64,000 bases of DNA from positions 1 through 64,000 of the forward strand of contig NZLU01000039.1 in assembly GCA_002692725.1 (NCBI GenBank), given 5' to 3'. Made by a program: the position numbers and the translations under genes. The notes beneath the pieces were generated by a model that did no database searches, was not told where the DNA came from, and saw only the letters and a program-made list of their open reading frames with translations. Shown here piece by piece: positions 54,312 to 63,330 of the stretch; positions within the stretch are counted from its first letter, which is position 1, and each line of letters starts with the position of its first letter. Source of the stretch: Ponticaulis sp. (lineage in GTDB: Bacteria > Pseudomonadota > Alphaproteobacteria > Caulobacterales > Hyphomonadaceae).

Positions 54312-55814
54312 ATGGCTAAGACGGTTCTGGTCGTAGATGACGATCCGACGCAACGACGCTTGTTGCAGGCCGCAGTTGAACGCGCAGGATTTGCCTGCCG
54401 TGTGGCTCCGGATGGTGAGTCCGGCCTCGAAATGGCGCGTAATCCGTCAGATGGCGTGGATGTCATGCTGCTCGATCTCGTCATGCCAGGGGTGTCCGGC
54501 ATGGATGTTCTGGCCCGCCTTCAGGAAACCCGCCCGGAATTGCCGGTTATGGTTCTGACTGCTTCTGGCAGCATTGATACAGTGGTCCAAGCCATGCGCG
54601 CCGGCGCGATCGACTTTTTCGTGAAGCCCGCTTCACCCGAACGTGTTGTCGTGTCCATTCGAAACGCGCTGCAAATGTCTGATTTGCGCGGCGAGGTAAA
54701 ACGCCTCAAAAAGACCGCTGGTGGTGAATTGTCCTTTGACGACATGATCGCCTCCGCGCCCACCATGCGCCAGGTTGTACGTCTGGGCCAGCGCGCTGCA
54801 TCCTCGAATATTCCGATCCTCATTCTCGGTGAAAGCGGTGTTGGTAAGGAAGTCATCGCCCGTTGTATTCAGGGGGCCTCCGAGCGCTCCGGCCGTCCGT
54901 TCGTGACCGTGAACTGCGGCGCAATCCCGGAAAATCTCGTTGAAAGCATTCTGTTCGGCCACGAAAAGGGTGCGTTCACCGGCGCCGTGTCCAAATCGCT
55001 TGGTAAATTTGTTGAGGCCGATGGCGGCACGCTCTTCCTTGATGAAGTGGGTGAATTGCCGCTCGATATTCAGGTGAAACTCCTCCGCGCGCTTCAGGAG
55101 GGTGAGGTCGATGCCATTGGCTCGCGTCGTCCGACCAAGGTCGATGTCCGCATCATTTCGGCCACTAACAAGGATTTGTCGGTCGCGGTCTCTGAAGGCC
55201 AGTTCCGCGAAGACTTGTATTACCGTCTCAACGTATTCCCGATCGACATGCCGCCGCTTCGCCAACGCAAGGATGATATTCCGGCGCTCGTCGAACACTT
55301 CGTGCGCCGCTTCAATGCCTCGGAAGGCACCAAGGTCGGCGGCGTCAGCGCGCAGACCATGGCCCTGCTTAATACTTATGACTGGCCGGGCAATGTGCGT
55401 CAGCTCGAAAACATGATCTTCCGCGCAGTGGTTCTGTGTGAAACCGAAGACCTTCAGCCGCAGGATTTCCCGCAGCTTCAGGCTCTGATGGACGACCTTC
55501 CCGACATCGAACCCGCCGCCACAGAGGCGAGTGCTCCAGTCGAGCAGGAGTTCAACCCATCCGTCGCGCTGTCGCTTGGCCCGGTGTCTGAGGATGACCA
55601 GCAACATCCGGTGCGAGTCACCAACCAGACCGGTGAACTCCGATCTTTGGAAGAGGTCGAACGCGACCTTATTCAATATGCGATCGATTTCTATGCTGGT
55701 CACATGTCAGAAGTCGCCCGCAAACTCGGCATTGGCCGTTCGACGCTTTACCGGAAAGTTCGCGAGCATGATCTGCGCGTAAAACCGGAAGATGATGAGG
55801 CCGAAGCCAGCTAG
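54312..55814 (+). CDS. Sigma-54-dependent response regulator (NtrC/TacA type)
   Basis: 500 residues. The receiver domain has an intact acidic pocket (VVDDDP at 8-12), phosphoacceptor Asp55 (LLDLVMP), Thr in LTASGS and Lys in FFVKPAS. The AAA+ domain has Walker A GESGVGKE near 177 and GAFTGA near 224. A C-terminal Fis helix (MSEVARKLGIGRSTLYRKV) ends it. This resembles TacA of Caulobacter, which drives polar and stalk genes, but the ortholog cannot be proved here. No histidine kinase is adjacent. Confidence 0.92.
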   Translation: MAKTVLVVDDDPTQRRLLQAAVERAGFACRVAPDGESGLEMARNPSDGVDVMLLDLVMPGVSGMDVLARLQETRPELPVMVLTASGSIDTVVQAMRAGAIDFFVKPASPERVVVSIRNALQMSDLRGEVKRLKKTAGGELSFDDMIASAPTMRQVVRLGQRAASSNIPILILGESGVGKEVIARCIQGASERSGRPFVTVNCGAIPENLVESILFGHEKGAFTGAVSKSLGKFVEADGGTLFLDEVGELPLDIQVKLLRALQEGEVDAIGSRRPTKVDVRIISATNKDLSVAVSEGQFREDLYYRLNVFPIDMPPLRQRKDDIPALVEHFVRRFNASEGTKVGGVSAQTMALLNTYDWPGNVRQLENMIFRAVVLCETEDLQPQDFPQLQALMDDLPDIEPAATEASAPVEQEFNPSVALSLGPVSEDDQQHPVRVTNQTGELRSLEEVERDLIQYAIDFYAGHMSEVARKLGIGRSTLYRKVREHDLRVKPEDDEAEAS

Positions 55815-55930
55815 TGTGAGCCTTTTGGCGTCAAACGCGCCAAAACCTCACCAAAACATTTGGATTGCTGCTTGCCAGCTTTTGAATTGCCGCGCACTCT
55901 GTTCACATGACACGGGCTGGTCGGATCAGA

Positions 55931-56527
55931 ATGACAATGAATCGGGGCTGTTTAGCAGTCCTGCTTGGTTTCCTGCTGGCGCCATTATCAGCGCAGGCGG
56001 CACCGTCAGGCCGCTGGCATACCGAAACACCGGAAGTGGCTCTGAGCTGGGTCGATAATCGACTGACAGAGGTCGAACATGCCCTTCATCGCATTGAAAC
56101 CTATCTTGACGAAGACCTCATGCCCCGGCCGGTCATTTATCCACTGATGGAAATCCGCAATGCCCAGACCGCGTGCGAGACCCTTCAGGGAGAATTGCGG
56201 CACCCGCAGAAATCCTGGCGTGTTCCAGTTGAAATGAAACGCTCTCAATCCTCGCGTAAGGCCGTTCAGGATCTTTGCCTGCGAATTGCACAGCAGAAAA
56301 ATCGCATTCAGACGCTCGCGCCGGTGAGGATTCAGGACATCGCCCAATTGCAGCGCCAATCTGAAGAGGCACGCAGCACCATTTATTATTCCTGGATGTT
56401 TCGCACGAACATGTATCTCAAATTCGTCTTTAATGACGACGTGCCACCACCTCCAAAAGTGCCGGTTCAGGGTGTGTTCACAGACAGTACATCAGAACAG
56501 GAGGCGGAAAGGGAGATTACTCCATGA
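55931..56527 (+). CDS. Exported helical protein A of a two-gene unit
   Basis: About 198 residues, not recognised. The signal peptide ends at SAQAAPS. The mature protein is mainly helical, beginning VALSWVDNRLTEVEHALHRI, with Cys in AQTACETL and QDLCLRIA. It overlaps the next gene by 4 bp (ATGA), and that protein has the same layout, so they are probably paralogs acting together in the periplasm. ATGs at 55907 and 55937 are alternative starts. Confidence 0.72.
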   Translation: MTMNRGCLAVLLGFLLAPLSAQAAPSGRWHTETPEVALSWVDNRLTEVEHALHRIETYLDEDLMPRPVIYPLMEIRNAQTACETLQGELRHPQKSWRVPVEMKRSQSSRKAVQDLCLRIAQQKNRIQTLAPVRIQDIAQLQRQSEEARSTIYYSWMFRTNMYLKFVFNDDVPPPPKVPVQGVFTDSTSEQEAEREITP

Positions 56528-57075
56528 AAACGCTCACGCTGACTGTCATTTGTTTAGGCGCCGCTTTCACTGCTTCCGCGCAATCGGTCGACCAGCGGCA
56601 GCTTAAGCCTGTTCCGCAGGCAAGTGCTCTTCCTCAGAAACCGGTAACGCCGCGCGCGGCGCTCACGCTGCGCGGTAATAATTTCAGCTGGCTTGATCAG
56701 AAACTCGATATGATTGAAGGCGGCATGACCCAGATCGATCCGCCTTCCCTGTCGACCGATCCCGGACCGGCTGAACTTGATCTGAAATCCAGCCTGCGAC
56801 ATTGCCGCGAACTCCATATCGAGTTCGTAAAGCGAAGCTATTCGCCGAACCTTTCGGGAAAAGTGCGGTCTGATCTCACGCTTCAGGATGCAATCCGGAA
56901 ATTGTGCGATGACCTCGAAACCGCCAATGGTGATCTCGAAGCGCAAGACAAAATGATGAATTTTGAAATCCAGGATCTGATGTCACAGGCCGCCCGTATC
57001 CGCCAGCTCGCCAGGTCAGCTCAGAAGGCGGAACACGATACGTCGAAGGCCGTCATTCAGAACGTCAAACCCTGA
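56524..57075 (+). CDS. Exported helical protein B of a two-gene unit
   Basis: 183 residues, not recognised. The signal peptide ends at TASAQSV. After a Pro-rich linker it reads NNFSWLDQKLDMIEGGMTQI, matching the SWVDNRLTEVEHALHRI start of protein A, and again has two Cys (SLRHCREL; IRKLCDDL) in a helical region. The C-terminal third is coiled-coil-like. The 4-bp overlap shows translational coupling. Confidence 0.72.
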   Translation: MKTLTLTVICLGAAFTASAQSVDQRQLKPVPQASALPQKPVTPRAALTLRGNNFSWLDQKLDMIEGGMTQIDPPSLSTDPGPAELDLKSSLRHCRELHIEFVKRSYSPNLSGKVRSDLTLQDAIRKLCDDLETANGDLEAQDKMMNFEIQDLMSQAARIRQLARSAQKAEHDTSKAVIQNVKP

Positions 57076-57077
57076 CC

Positions 57078-57362
57078 TTACCCTTCCCGCCACTTCTCCA
57101 TGGCGAGTGAAATCTGAAACGTCTCACGGTATTTCGGGCTATCAGAGGGACGCGGCGGCTTATTGCCGGTCATATTCATGATTTCAGCCAGCTTGTTGTG
57201 CGCCGCGCCGGACTGACCCGCGCCAATATAGGCGTGCAGCTCGACCAGTGCTGAGGATAGCGGATCGCGCGCACGGATCACGAAATACGGCTCGTCTTCC
57301 GGCAGATCTTTGTACACGTCATATTGTGATGGGTTGGCTTTGGAGCCGAGTGGTGCGCTCAT
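57078..57362 (-). CDS. Small conserved-looking hypothetical protein
   Basis: 94 residues without signal or membrane segment: PSQYDVYKDLPEDEPYFVIR, then ARDPLSSALVELHAYIGAGQ. I do not recognise the family. AGG eight bases before the ATG. Its stop lies two bases past the convergent exported protein B, and it is divergent from thpR. Confidence 0.7.
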   Translation of the reverse strand: MSAPLGSKANPSQYDVYKDLPEDEPYFVIRARDPLSSALVELHAYIGAGQSGAAHNKLAEIMNMTGNKPPRPSDSPKYRETFQISLAMEKWREG

Positions 57363-57503
57363 GAAAGTAACCTGACAGAGTTTATGGATTTGGGGTCATC
57401 TTGGATTGCGTTGCTCGTTCTCGCAATAAGCATCAATATTTTTTGCTGAAATGACGCAGATCCACTCTCGCATGCGCCGAGCTGAACCGATAGAACTGGC
57501 GAC

Positions 57504-58040
57504 ATGAATTACCGCTTGTTTGCAGCCTTGGAAATTCCGGAAGAAATCGGCGAAGACCTATTGGTGATTTGCGAAAAGGTTACCGGTGCCAGCTGGCGTC
57601 CAATCGATAATTTCCACATCACCTTGCGATTTTTTGGCGAGCTTGATGGCACAGATGCGCGCGAGCTGGATCATGAACTCGGGCTGATTTCCGCAAAACA
57701 GATGAAACTCACCCTCAAAGGGGCGGGGTGGTTCGGTTCGTCTGAACCGCATGCGCTCTGGGCCGGGGTCGAGCCGAATGATGCGCTCACCTCACTAGCA
57801 TCAAAATGCGAGCGCGCCGCACGGCGGATCGGATTGCCCAAGGAAAAGCGCGGCTTTCGTCCTCACGTCACTCTGGCTTATCTGCACGGCACGCCGCTCA
57901 GTGAAGCGGCAAGTTTTTGTCAAAAACATGCGCTGCTCAATCTGGGTCCATTTTGGGTGGACCGGTTCCACCTCTATTCCAGCTGGAGCGGAAAAGGCCC
58001 GTCGCGATATGTCTCAGAAGCGGAATATCCGCTCGGCTGA
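57504..58040 (+). CDS. thpR: RNA 2',3'-cyclic phosphodiesterase ThpR
   Basis: 178 residues of the 2H phosphoesterase fold. Both catalytic HxTx motifs are present: FHITLRFFGEL near 36 and PHVTLAYLHG near 120. It hydrolyses 2',3'-cyclic phosphate ends of RNA (formerly 2'-5' RNA ligase LigT). Cytosolic. The hydrolase gene downstream starts about 100 bp later. Confidence 0.92.
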   Translation: MNYRLFAALEIPEEIGEDLLVICEKVTGASWRPIDNFHITLRFFGELDGTDARELDHELGLISAKQMKLTLKGAGWFGSSEPHALWAGVEPNDALTSLASKCERAARRIGLPKEKRGFRPHVTLAYLHGTPLSEAASFCQKHALLNLGPFWVDRFHLYSSWSGKGPSRYVSEAEYPLG

Positions 58041-58139
58041 TCTGAATTTCTTACCTTTACTTTGCGGAAACCGAAACGTTTCTCTCTATGCGCGTCAGAT
58101 AATGCGCCTATACTCGGTAAAAAAGTCTGGGATGGCTCG

Positions 58140-59132
58140 ATGAGCGATAACGAACACACCGATGACATGCCAAGGGAGGTTGGTCCGCTATCCCAGTTCA
58201 TGGGCGATATTCCGCCCAGCCCGGACTGGTTCTCCAAGGCCATTTCTACGGGATATGAGACTCGCTTCGTCCGTGTGAAGGGCGCGCGTGTGCACTACCA
58301 ATCCTGGTCGTCGCCAAACAAACCTGGCCTGCTGCTGGTTCATGGAAACGGCGCACATGCGCACTGGTATGACTTTATCGCGCCCTATTTTGCGAAAAGA
58401 TACAATGTCGTCGCCATGACGTTTTCGGGCATGGGCGAGTCCGACTGGCGCGAAAACTACGATATGGACACCTTCTCAGAGGAGCAGATTGCCGTCTGTG
58501 AAGCGACCGGCATGTTCGAACATGCGCAAAAGCCCATTATTGTGGCCCATTCCTTTGGCGGCTTTGTCACCATTCTCACCGGCGCGCGCTATGGTCATCG
58601 CCTCGAAGGCACAGTGATTGTCGACAGCCCGGTGAACCCTCCGGAGCGCGAACGAAATCGCAACCGACTTCGCGTTCGCGGCAACCGGGTTTATCCTGAT
58701 CTGACAACAGCCCTAGGCCGGTTCCGTCTGGCGCCTGAGCAGCCCTGCGACAATCATTTCGCCATGGATTACATCGCCCGCTGGAGCCTCAAACAGGTCG
58801 ATAATGAGCGCGGAAAGGGCTGGAGCTGGCGATTCGACCCCGACATCTGGCAGCGCTTCGAGTTCGGTGAGCCTGCAAGTGAGCTGCTTCGCAAAACGGC
58901 CTGCCGGATTGCGCTGTTTCGGGGCGAGGAGTCAGAGATCTTTCCCGATGAAGTCCGGGACTATATGGAGCAATTGCTGGATCGGAAGGTCCCTTTCGTG
59001 TCCATCCCTCACGCCTATCACCATGTGATGCTGGATCAGCCGCTCGCCTTTGTGTCTGCATTGCGCGCTTTGCTTGCGGACTGGGATCATTCGGCACCAA
59101 ACCGGGCAATTGAGCGGTCTGAGGCGCAATAG
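58140..59132 (+). CDS. Alpha/beta hydrolase
   Basis: About 330 residues without a signal peptide. Oxyanion segment LLLVHGNGAHAHWYDFI, nucleophile elbow VAHSFGGFVTIL, and the catalytic His in IPHAYHHVMLDQP; the acid is probably Glu/Asp in FRGEESEIFPDE. The insert PPERERNRNRLRVRGNRVYP is highly basic. The ATG at 58140 was chosen over a TTG at 58062. The substrate is unknown. Confidence 0.86.
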   Translation: MSDNEHTDDMPREVGPLSQFMGDIPPSPDWFSKAISTGYETRFVRVKGARVHYQSWSSPNKPGLLLVHGNGAHAHWYDFIAPYFAKRYNVVAMTFSGMGESDWRENYDMDTFSEEQIAVCEATGMFEHAQKPIIVAHSFGGFVTILTGARYGHRLEGTVIVDSPVNPPERERNRNRLRVRGNRVYPDLTTALGRFRLAPEQPCDNHFAMDYIARWSLKQVDNERGKGWSWRFDPDIWQRFEFGEPASELLRKTACRIALFRGEESEIFPDEVRDYMEQLLDRKVPFVSIPHAYHHVMLDQPLAFVSALRALLADWDHSAPNRAIERSEAQ

Positions 59133-59230
59133 GCGCGGTAAATTGACCGGATTATCAATCCAGCACTTGCTCAAAATCGCGCTTCATTTTATCGAAGCCC
59201 AAATGATTACTGGCTGAAAGGGCTTTCCGG

Positions 59231-59530
59231 ATGAGCGGAGACTACGTTCGCGGCGAAATGGACATCACGGATCAGGAAAATACCTGGACGGGTTTCATGA
59301 ATGTGACCAAATGGTCCGCATTCATCATCATCCTTGTGGTGGCTTACGCAACCTTCACTCTCACAATGGCTATGCCATGGCTTGTCGCTATGGGGTTGCT
59401 CGCAGTCGTTGGCATTGGTGGCGGACTATTCCTGGGCATGGGCAGCGCCTGGATCGCAACCGTCATTGGTCTGTGCGTCACGGGTGTTTTCGTGCAGGTG
59501 ATTATCTGGCTGGCTCAGCTGGCGCTGTAA
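59231..59530 (+). CDS. aa3-type cytochrome c oxidase subunit IV-like protein
   Basis: 99 residues. The N-terminal half matches the bacterial CoxIV family: GEMDITDQENTWTGFMNVTK, then WSAFIIILVVAYATF. The usual protein stops after one or two helices; here three hydrophobic segments are seen (to VIIWLAQLAL). CoxIV is an accessory, non-catalytic subunit. No other oxidase genes are near. Confidence 0.75.
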   Translation: MSGDYVRGEMDITDQENTWTGFMNVTKWSAFIIILVVAYATFTLTMAMPWLVAMGLLAVVGIGGGLFLGMGSAWIATVIGLCVTGVFVQVIIWLAQLAL

Positions 59531-59544
59531 GTGCCCGCCTCAGA

Positions 59545-59823
59545 TCAATGATCTGAGTGCCGACACTCATGACAGACAATGATTGAGGGGTCGGCCTCCA
59601 ACTCCTCAATCTTGATCTCACCCCGGCAGGTGACACAATAGCCATAATCGCCGTTTTCCATGCGGGAAAGCGCGAGCTCTACCTTAAAAAGCATGCCTGA
59701 TTTCCCCGTCAGCCTGGCTGATTTGTGGGGGAATCTGCCCCGCGTGACAGAACCGACCGGCAGGTTGTCGGTGGTCCCGGGCCCTGTGGTTGAGGGCGTA
59801 TCAGATATATGAATTTTGGTCAC
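59545..59823 (-). CDS. DksA/TraR-type zinc-finger protein
   Basis: 92 residues. KVELALSRMENGDYGYCVTC, then GEIKIEELEADPSIIVCHEC forms the C4 zinc finger of DksA/TraR, with a shorter coiled coil than DksA. Such proteins enter the RNA polymerase secondary channel and tune transcription under stress. GTG start without a clear Shine-Dalgarno, so the N-terminus is uncertain. Convergent with the CoxIV-like gene. Confidence 0.85.
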   Translation of the reverse strand: MTKIHISDTPSTTGPGTTDNLPVGSVTRGRFPHKSARLTGKSGMLFKVELALSRMENGDYGYCVTCRGEIKIEELEADPSIIVCHECRHSDH

Positions 59824-59937
59824 ACCGGTATGCTGCGTCTGATTTACGTGTTCAGCAAGAAAAATTTTTAAGACACTTTATGGGATAATACCGCTTCAGA
59901 ATTTGCCGGGCCGTTGAGCAAACGAAGGGGGAGACGC

Positions 59938-60894
59938 GTGCAACATCCATTGCAGCTGTCGAATGTGACCAAGCGATTTGGCAGTTTTACCGCTGTTCAC
60001 GACGTCTCATTCTCTCTTCCGTCCGGTCAGATTGTCGGCTTTCTCGGGCCGAACGGAGCTGGTAAATCCACTTCTCTTCGGCTCGCTCTCGGCATTATGT
60101 CGCCTGATCGGGGCGAAATAGACCTGTTCGGAGGACCGCCCAGCTTGTCCGCCTTGCGACGTGTCGGATTTCTGCCCGAAGAACGCGGCCTCTATAAGAA
60201 AATGACAGCGCGCAATGTCATCGCCTATTTCGGGCGTTTAAAGGGCCTTTCTCAGTCAGACGCGCTCGTACGCGCGGATGCCCTGCTGGAGCGGTTCGGT
60301 CTGGCAGAGTTTCGCAAGACGCGCATTTCAAGATTGTCGAAAGGCATGGCTCAGAAGGTCCAGATCCTGTCGACCTTCGTCCACGAACCCGATGTCCTCA
60401 TTCTGGATGAACCCTTTTCGGGGCTCGATCCTGTCAATCAGAGCGAACTTGAGCAGCTGATCCGCGAACAACATGCGCGCGGCACAACCATACTCTTCTC
60501 CACGCATGTGATGGAGCACGCCGAACGTCTGTGCGACAGTCTCATTCTGATTTCCCATGGCCGGAAACTGTTCGAAGGCAATCTGGCGCAGGCTTACGCC
60601 ACCCAGGATCAGCATGTCCGCATCGCCTCATCGATGAATACAGATCTGACATCGACTTTCTCGGATAGCGCTTATGCGATACAAAGACTGCCCCTGGATG
60701 ATGAAACAAGTGATCGGGTCTGGTGGCTGATCACGCTCCCAAACGGCGCGTCGGCGCAGGATGCGCTGAAGCGTGCCATCGAAGCTGGCATTCCCATTGA
60801 AGGCTTCGATCCCGGTGAACAGCGTCTGCGCGATGTCTTTGTGTCGCTTGTCTCGCAGGCTGAGGCCGAGTTCGGAGGGCGCCGACATGGGTAA
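59938..60894 (+). CDS. ABC transporter ATP-binding protein (NatA/ABC-2 type)
   Basis: About 318 residues. Walker A GPNGAGKSTS, signature LSKGMAQKVQIL, Walker B VLILDEPFSGLD, and a C-terminal DUF4162-like region (LPLDDETSDRVWWLITLPNG) typical of NatA-like exporters. The GTG at 59938 has GGGGGAG five bases upstream and is preferred over a TTG at 59914. The permease gene overlaps its end by 8 bp. Confidence 0.92.
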   Translation: MQHPLQLSNVTKRFGSFTAVHDVSFSLPSGQIVGFLGPNGAGKSTSLRLALGIMSPDRGEIDLFGGPPSLSALRRVGFLPEERGLYKKMTARNVIAYFGRLKGLSQSDALVRADALLERFGLAEFRKTRISRLSKGMAQKVQILSTFVHEPDVLILDEPFSGLDPVNQSELEQLIREQHARGTTILFSTHVMEHAERLCDSLILISHGRKLFEGNLAQAYATQDQHVRIASSMNTDLTSTFSDSAYAIQRLPLDDETSDRVWWLITLPNGASAQDALKRAIEAGIPIEGFDPGEQRLRDVFVSLVSQAEAEFGGRRHG

Positions 60895-62317
60895 ACTGTT
60901 TCTTATCGCGCGCCGGGAATACCTGGCCTATATCACGGCATGGGGGTTCTGGTTCGGTATTCTCATCACGCCGCTGGCGCTGTTCCTTGGTCTCTCGCTG
61001 CCAAGCCTGATCGAGAATACACAGCCCGTGCGGTATTATGCGGTGATCGGCGATGATGGCCGTTTTTCACAGGAACTAGACCGGCAGTTTACGGATCGGG
61101 CTGATCGCGCGGCCATGGGCATTGTCGAGCAACAAGCCCGTTTCCTTGGCGCATCCGACCCCGAGGAACAGCTCGACCAGTATGAGGCGCTCAGAGAGCA
61201 GGGAAGGACGCCCAACCAGGCCTTGTCTGACCTGTTTCCGGGGCTTCCTTCTTTGGTGTCTGATCGTGACTTTGTTGAAGTTGTCGCGCCGGCCAATGAT
61301 CTTGAAAGCTTGTTTCCCTACCTCACCGGCCAGCGCACAGTGCCCGGTCCATCCGGCAACCGGTCGCTCTTTGCGGTGTTCGTCGTCTCGGACGGCGAAG
61401 TCGCCTATTGGAGTGAGGATGTCGTCAACGACAGCCTGTCCGGTACGGGGAAGCGCGCGCTTGAGCGTATGGCGCGTACAGATGTGTTCACCGCCGCGGG
61501 TGTCGATGAAAACATTCTCCAGCAGGCAAGGGCCTCGGTCTGGCCCATGTCTATTCGCAGCCCGACCGCGCTCAATCAGGACAACGAAGTCTCCGCCGCA
61601 GATAAAGCGCCATTCTTTATCTCAGTCGGCTTTTCCTTCCTTCTCTGGATGCTGATTTTCTCGGTGGTGAATTATCTCCTCACCGGCACAATCGAAGAGC
61701 GCTCCAACAAGATATTCGACACCCTGCTGACCAGTGTCTCCTTGCCGCAATTATTGTCAGGCAAGCTGATTGGCGTTCTTATGCTCAGCCTCACTCTGAT
61801 CAGCATCTGGGCAGGATCGGCGGGCGTGATGGCCTTGGCCATGCGCGATTCCCTGCCACCTGAACTGGCCTCCGTCCTGAATGAGGCGATCAACCCTCGA
61901 TTGGTGATCCCAACGGTGATCAGCTTTATTCTGGGCTATCTGATGTTTGGCTCAATTTTCCTGGCGCTCGGATCTCTGTGCGACACAATTCAGGAAGCCC
62001 AGTCTCTCATGGCGCCGATCATCATCATCATGATCATCCCGTTTGTAATCATCCCCGTCTCGCTCGCCAATCCGGACTCAATCGTCCTGTCCATCCTCTC
62101 CTGGGTGCCGGTGCTCTCGCCCTTCCTGATCATTCTGCGTGTGCCCAATGACCCGCCGCTCTGGGAGCTGGTCTTGCTGATTGTCTGGATGGGGGTGTTT
62201 ACGGCGCTGATTATCTGGGCGGCGTCTCGTGTCTATCGCGCAGGAGCGGTTCATGGCGCGGGCATGAATGAAGTGCGCGCCTGGTTTGGCGGCTTGTTCA
62301 AGCGGAAAGCCGCCTGA
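60887..62317 (+). CDS. ABC-2 type permease (NatB-like)
   Basis: 476 residues. The N-terminal helix (IARREYLAYITAWGFWFGIL) is followed by a large extracytoplasmic domain of ~200 residues, then five or six helices with the core motif LTGTIEERSNKIFDTLLTSVS and LPQLLSGKLIGVLMLSL. This is the NatB layout. GGAGGGC precedes the ATG. The substrate (Na+, drug or lipid) cannot be inferred. Confidence 0.92.
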   Translation: MGKLFLIARREYLAYITAWGFWFGILITPLALFLGLSLPSLIENTQPVRYYAVIGDDGRFSQELDRQFTDRADRAAMGIVEQQARFLGASDPEEQLDQYEALREQGRTPNQALSDLFPGLPSLVSDRDFVEVVAPANDLESLFPYLTGQRTVPGPSGNRSLFAVFVVSDGEVAYWSEDVVNDSLSGTGKRALERMARTDVFTAAGVDENILQQARASVWPMSIRSPTALNQDNEVSAADKAPFFISVGFSFLLWMLIFSVVNYLLTGTIEERSNKIFDTLLTSVSLPQLLSGKLIGVLMLSLTLISIWAGSAGVMALAMRDSLPPELASVLNEAINPRLVIPTVISFILGYLMFGSIFLALGSLCDTIQEAQSLMAPIIIIMIIPFVIIPVSLANPDSIVLSILSWVPVLSPFLIILRVPNDPPLWELVLLIVWMGVFTALIIWAASRVYRAGAVHGAGMNEVRAWFGGLFKRKAA

Positions 62318-62326
62318 CTCCACAAA

Positions 62327-62360
62327 CACAAAAACCCCTCTCGCCATCGGCGGAGGGGTT
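62327..62360. terminator. Bidirectional terminator between the ABC permease and rpsU
   Basis: AACCCCTC-T-CGCC-ATC-GGCG-GAGGGGTT makes a 12-bp stem with one bulge; TTTTTG follows on the minus strand after rpsU. Confidence 0.88.
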
Positions 62361-62382
62361 CATGACTAAACTTCAGAGCGGC

Positions 62383-62598
62383 TTACTTACCGAGCAGGCC
62401 TTCGCGCTGAGCGCGTTTGCGTGCAAGCTTACGGGCGCGGCGGACAGCTTCCGCGCGCTCACGCGCTTTTTTCTCGGATGGCTTCTCGAAATGATTACGA
62501 CGTTTCATTTCGCGGAAAAGGCCTTCACGCTGCATTTTTTTCTTCAGCGCTTTAAGGGCCTGGTCGACATTATTGTCGCGCACAACAATCTGTACGAT
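62383..62598 (-). CDS. rpsU: 30S ribosomal protein S21, probable AUC start
   Basis: Family motif [20 protein letters not shown], then [20 protein letters not shown] and a basic C-terminus. S21 normally begins MVQI. Here the codon before VQI is ATC (62598-62596), and GGAGAGAG (62610-62603) sits at ideal distance, eight bases from the GGAG core. The nearest canonical start is a GTG at 62616, which puts the Shine-Dalgarno inside the gene. With ATC the product is 71 residues, the E. coli S21 length. Confidence 0.93.
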   Translation of the reverse strand: MVQIVVRDNNVDQALKALKKKMQREGLFREMKRRNHFEKPSEKKARERAEAVRRARKLARKRAQREGLLGK

Positions 62599-62702
62599 GG
62601 GACTCTCTCCATTCACTCTGTTTCGGACAACGGGCTAAGCCCGCGCCATAAAATTGCGCCGTTTTGACTGGCACTCTTGTTCGGAAGCCGCGCTCATAAC
62701 AT

Positions 62703-63326
62703 ATGAGAACCGTTATGCCTACACCTGATGATGCACCATCTGTCGCACTAACCGAAAAAATTTTAGCCCAGGCGCTGCCTTTGGCGGCGATTGAGGGCTG
62801 GACTCCCCTTGTTTATCGCAAAGCCTGCGACCAGGCAGGGGTGTCACTTTCTGAAGCGGCTCTGGCGCTGCCCAATGGCAGTGACTCGCTGGTGCCGGCA
62901 CTCTTGGATCTGCAGATTTCGAAGATCTCAACCACTCTGAAGGCACTCCCACTTGGCGAAATGAAGATTCGCGAACGCGTCACAAAAGGCGTTGAAATCT
63001 GGCTGGATCTTCTGTCCGAACACCCGGAGGCCTTGCGTAAAGCGCTCGACTGGCTCGCGGTCCGGCCTTTGGCGTCACGCTCTCTGCCTGCGCTTATCTG
63101 GTCCGTGGCCGACGCCATTTGGACCGGGATTGGTGATGACGCGACCGGCTTCACCTATGCCTCCAAGCGGACCACGCTTTCCGCCGTCATCACCTCAACG
63201 CTTGCGGTCTGGCGGAAGAATGCTGACGACAAAACCGTCTGGATGGCCTTCCTTGATCGCCGCATTGAAGACGTTATGGCCTTTGAGAAGTTCAAAGCGA
63301 GCGTCAAGTTCCCCCGCTTTGCGTAA
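62703..63326 (+). CDS. COQ9 family protein
   Basis: 207 residues. LAAIEGWTPLVYRKACDQAG at the start (TetR-like fold) and the lipid-binding core VADAIWTGIGDDATGFTYAS plus KRTTLSAVITSTLAVW mark COQ9. In mitochondria COQ9 presents ubiquinone intermediates to COQ7; bacterial members are assumed to act similarly. Cytosolic. ATG at 62703; an ATG at 62715 is an alternative. Confidence 0.9.
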   Translation: MRTVMPTPDDAPSVALTEKILAQALPLAAIEGWTPLVYRKACDQAGVSLSEAALALPNGSDSLVPALLDLQISKISTTLKALPLGEMKIRERVTKGVEIWLDLLSEHPEALRKALDWLAVRPLASRSLPALIWSVADAIWTGIGDDATGFTYASKRTTLSAVITSTLAVWRKNADDKTVWMAFLDRRIEDVMAFEKFKASVKFPRFA

Positions 63327-63330
63327 AGGC

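Noticed and set aside
54633-55703. 356-codon open frame antisense to the sigma-54 regulator
   Set aside because: It mirrors the sense AAA+ domain, which is intact; no start signal or plausible protein.
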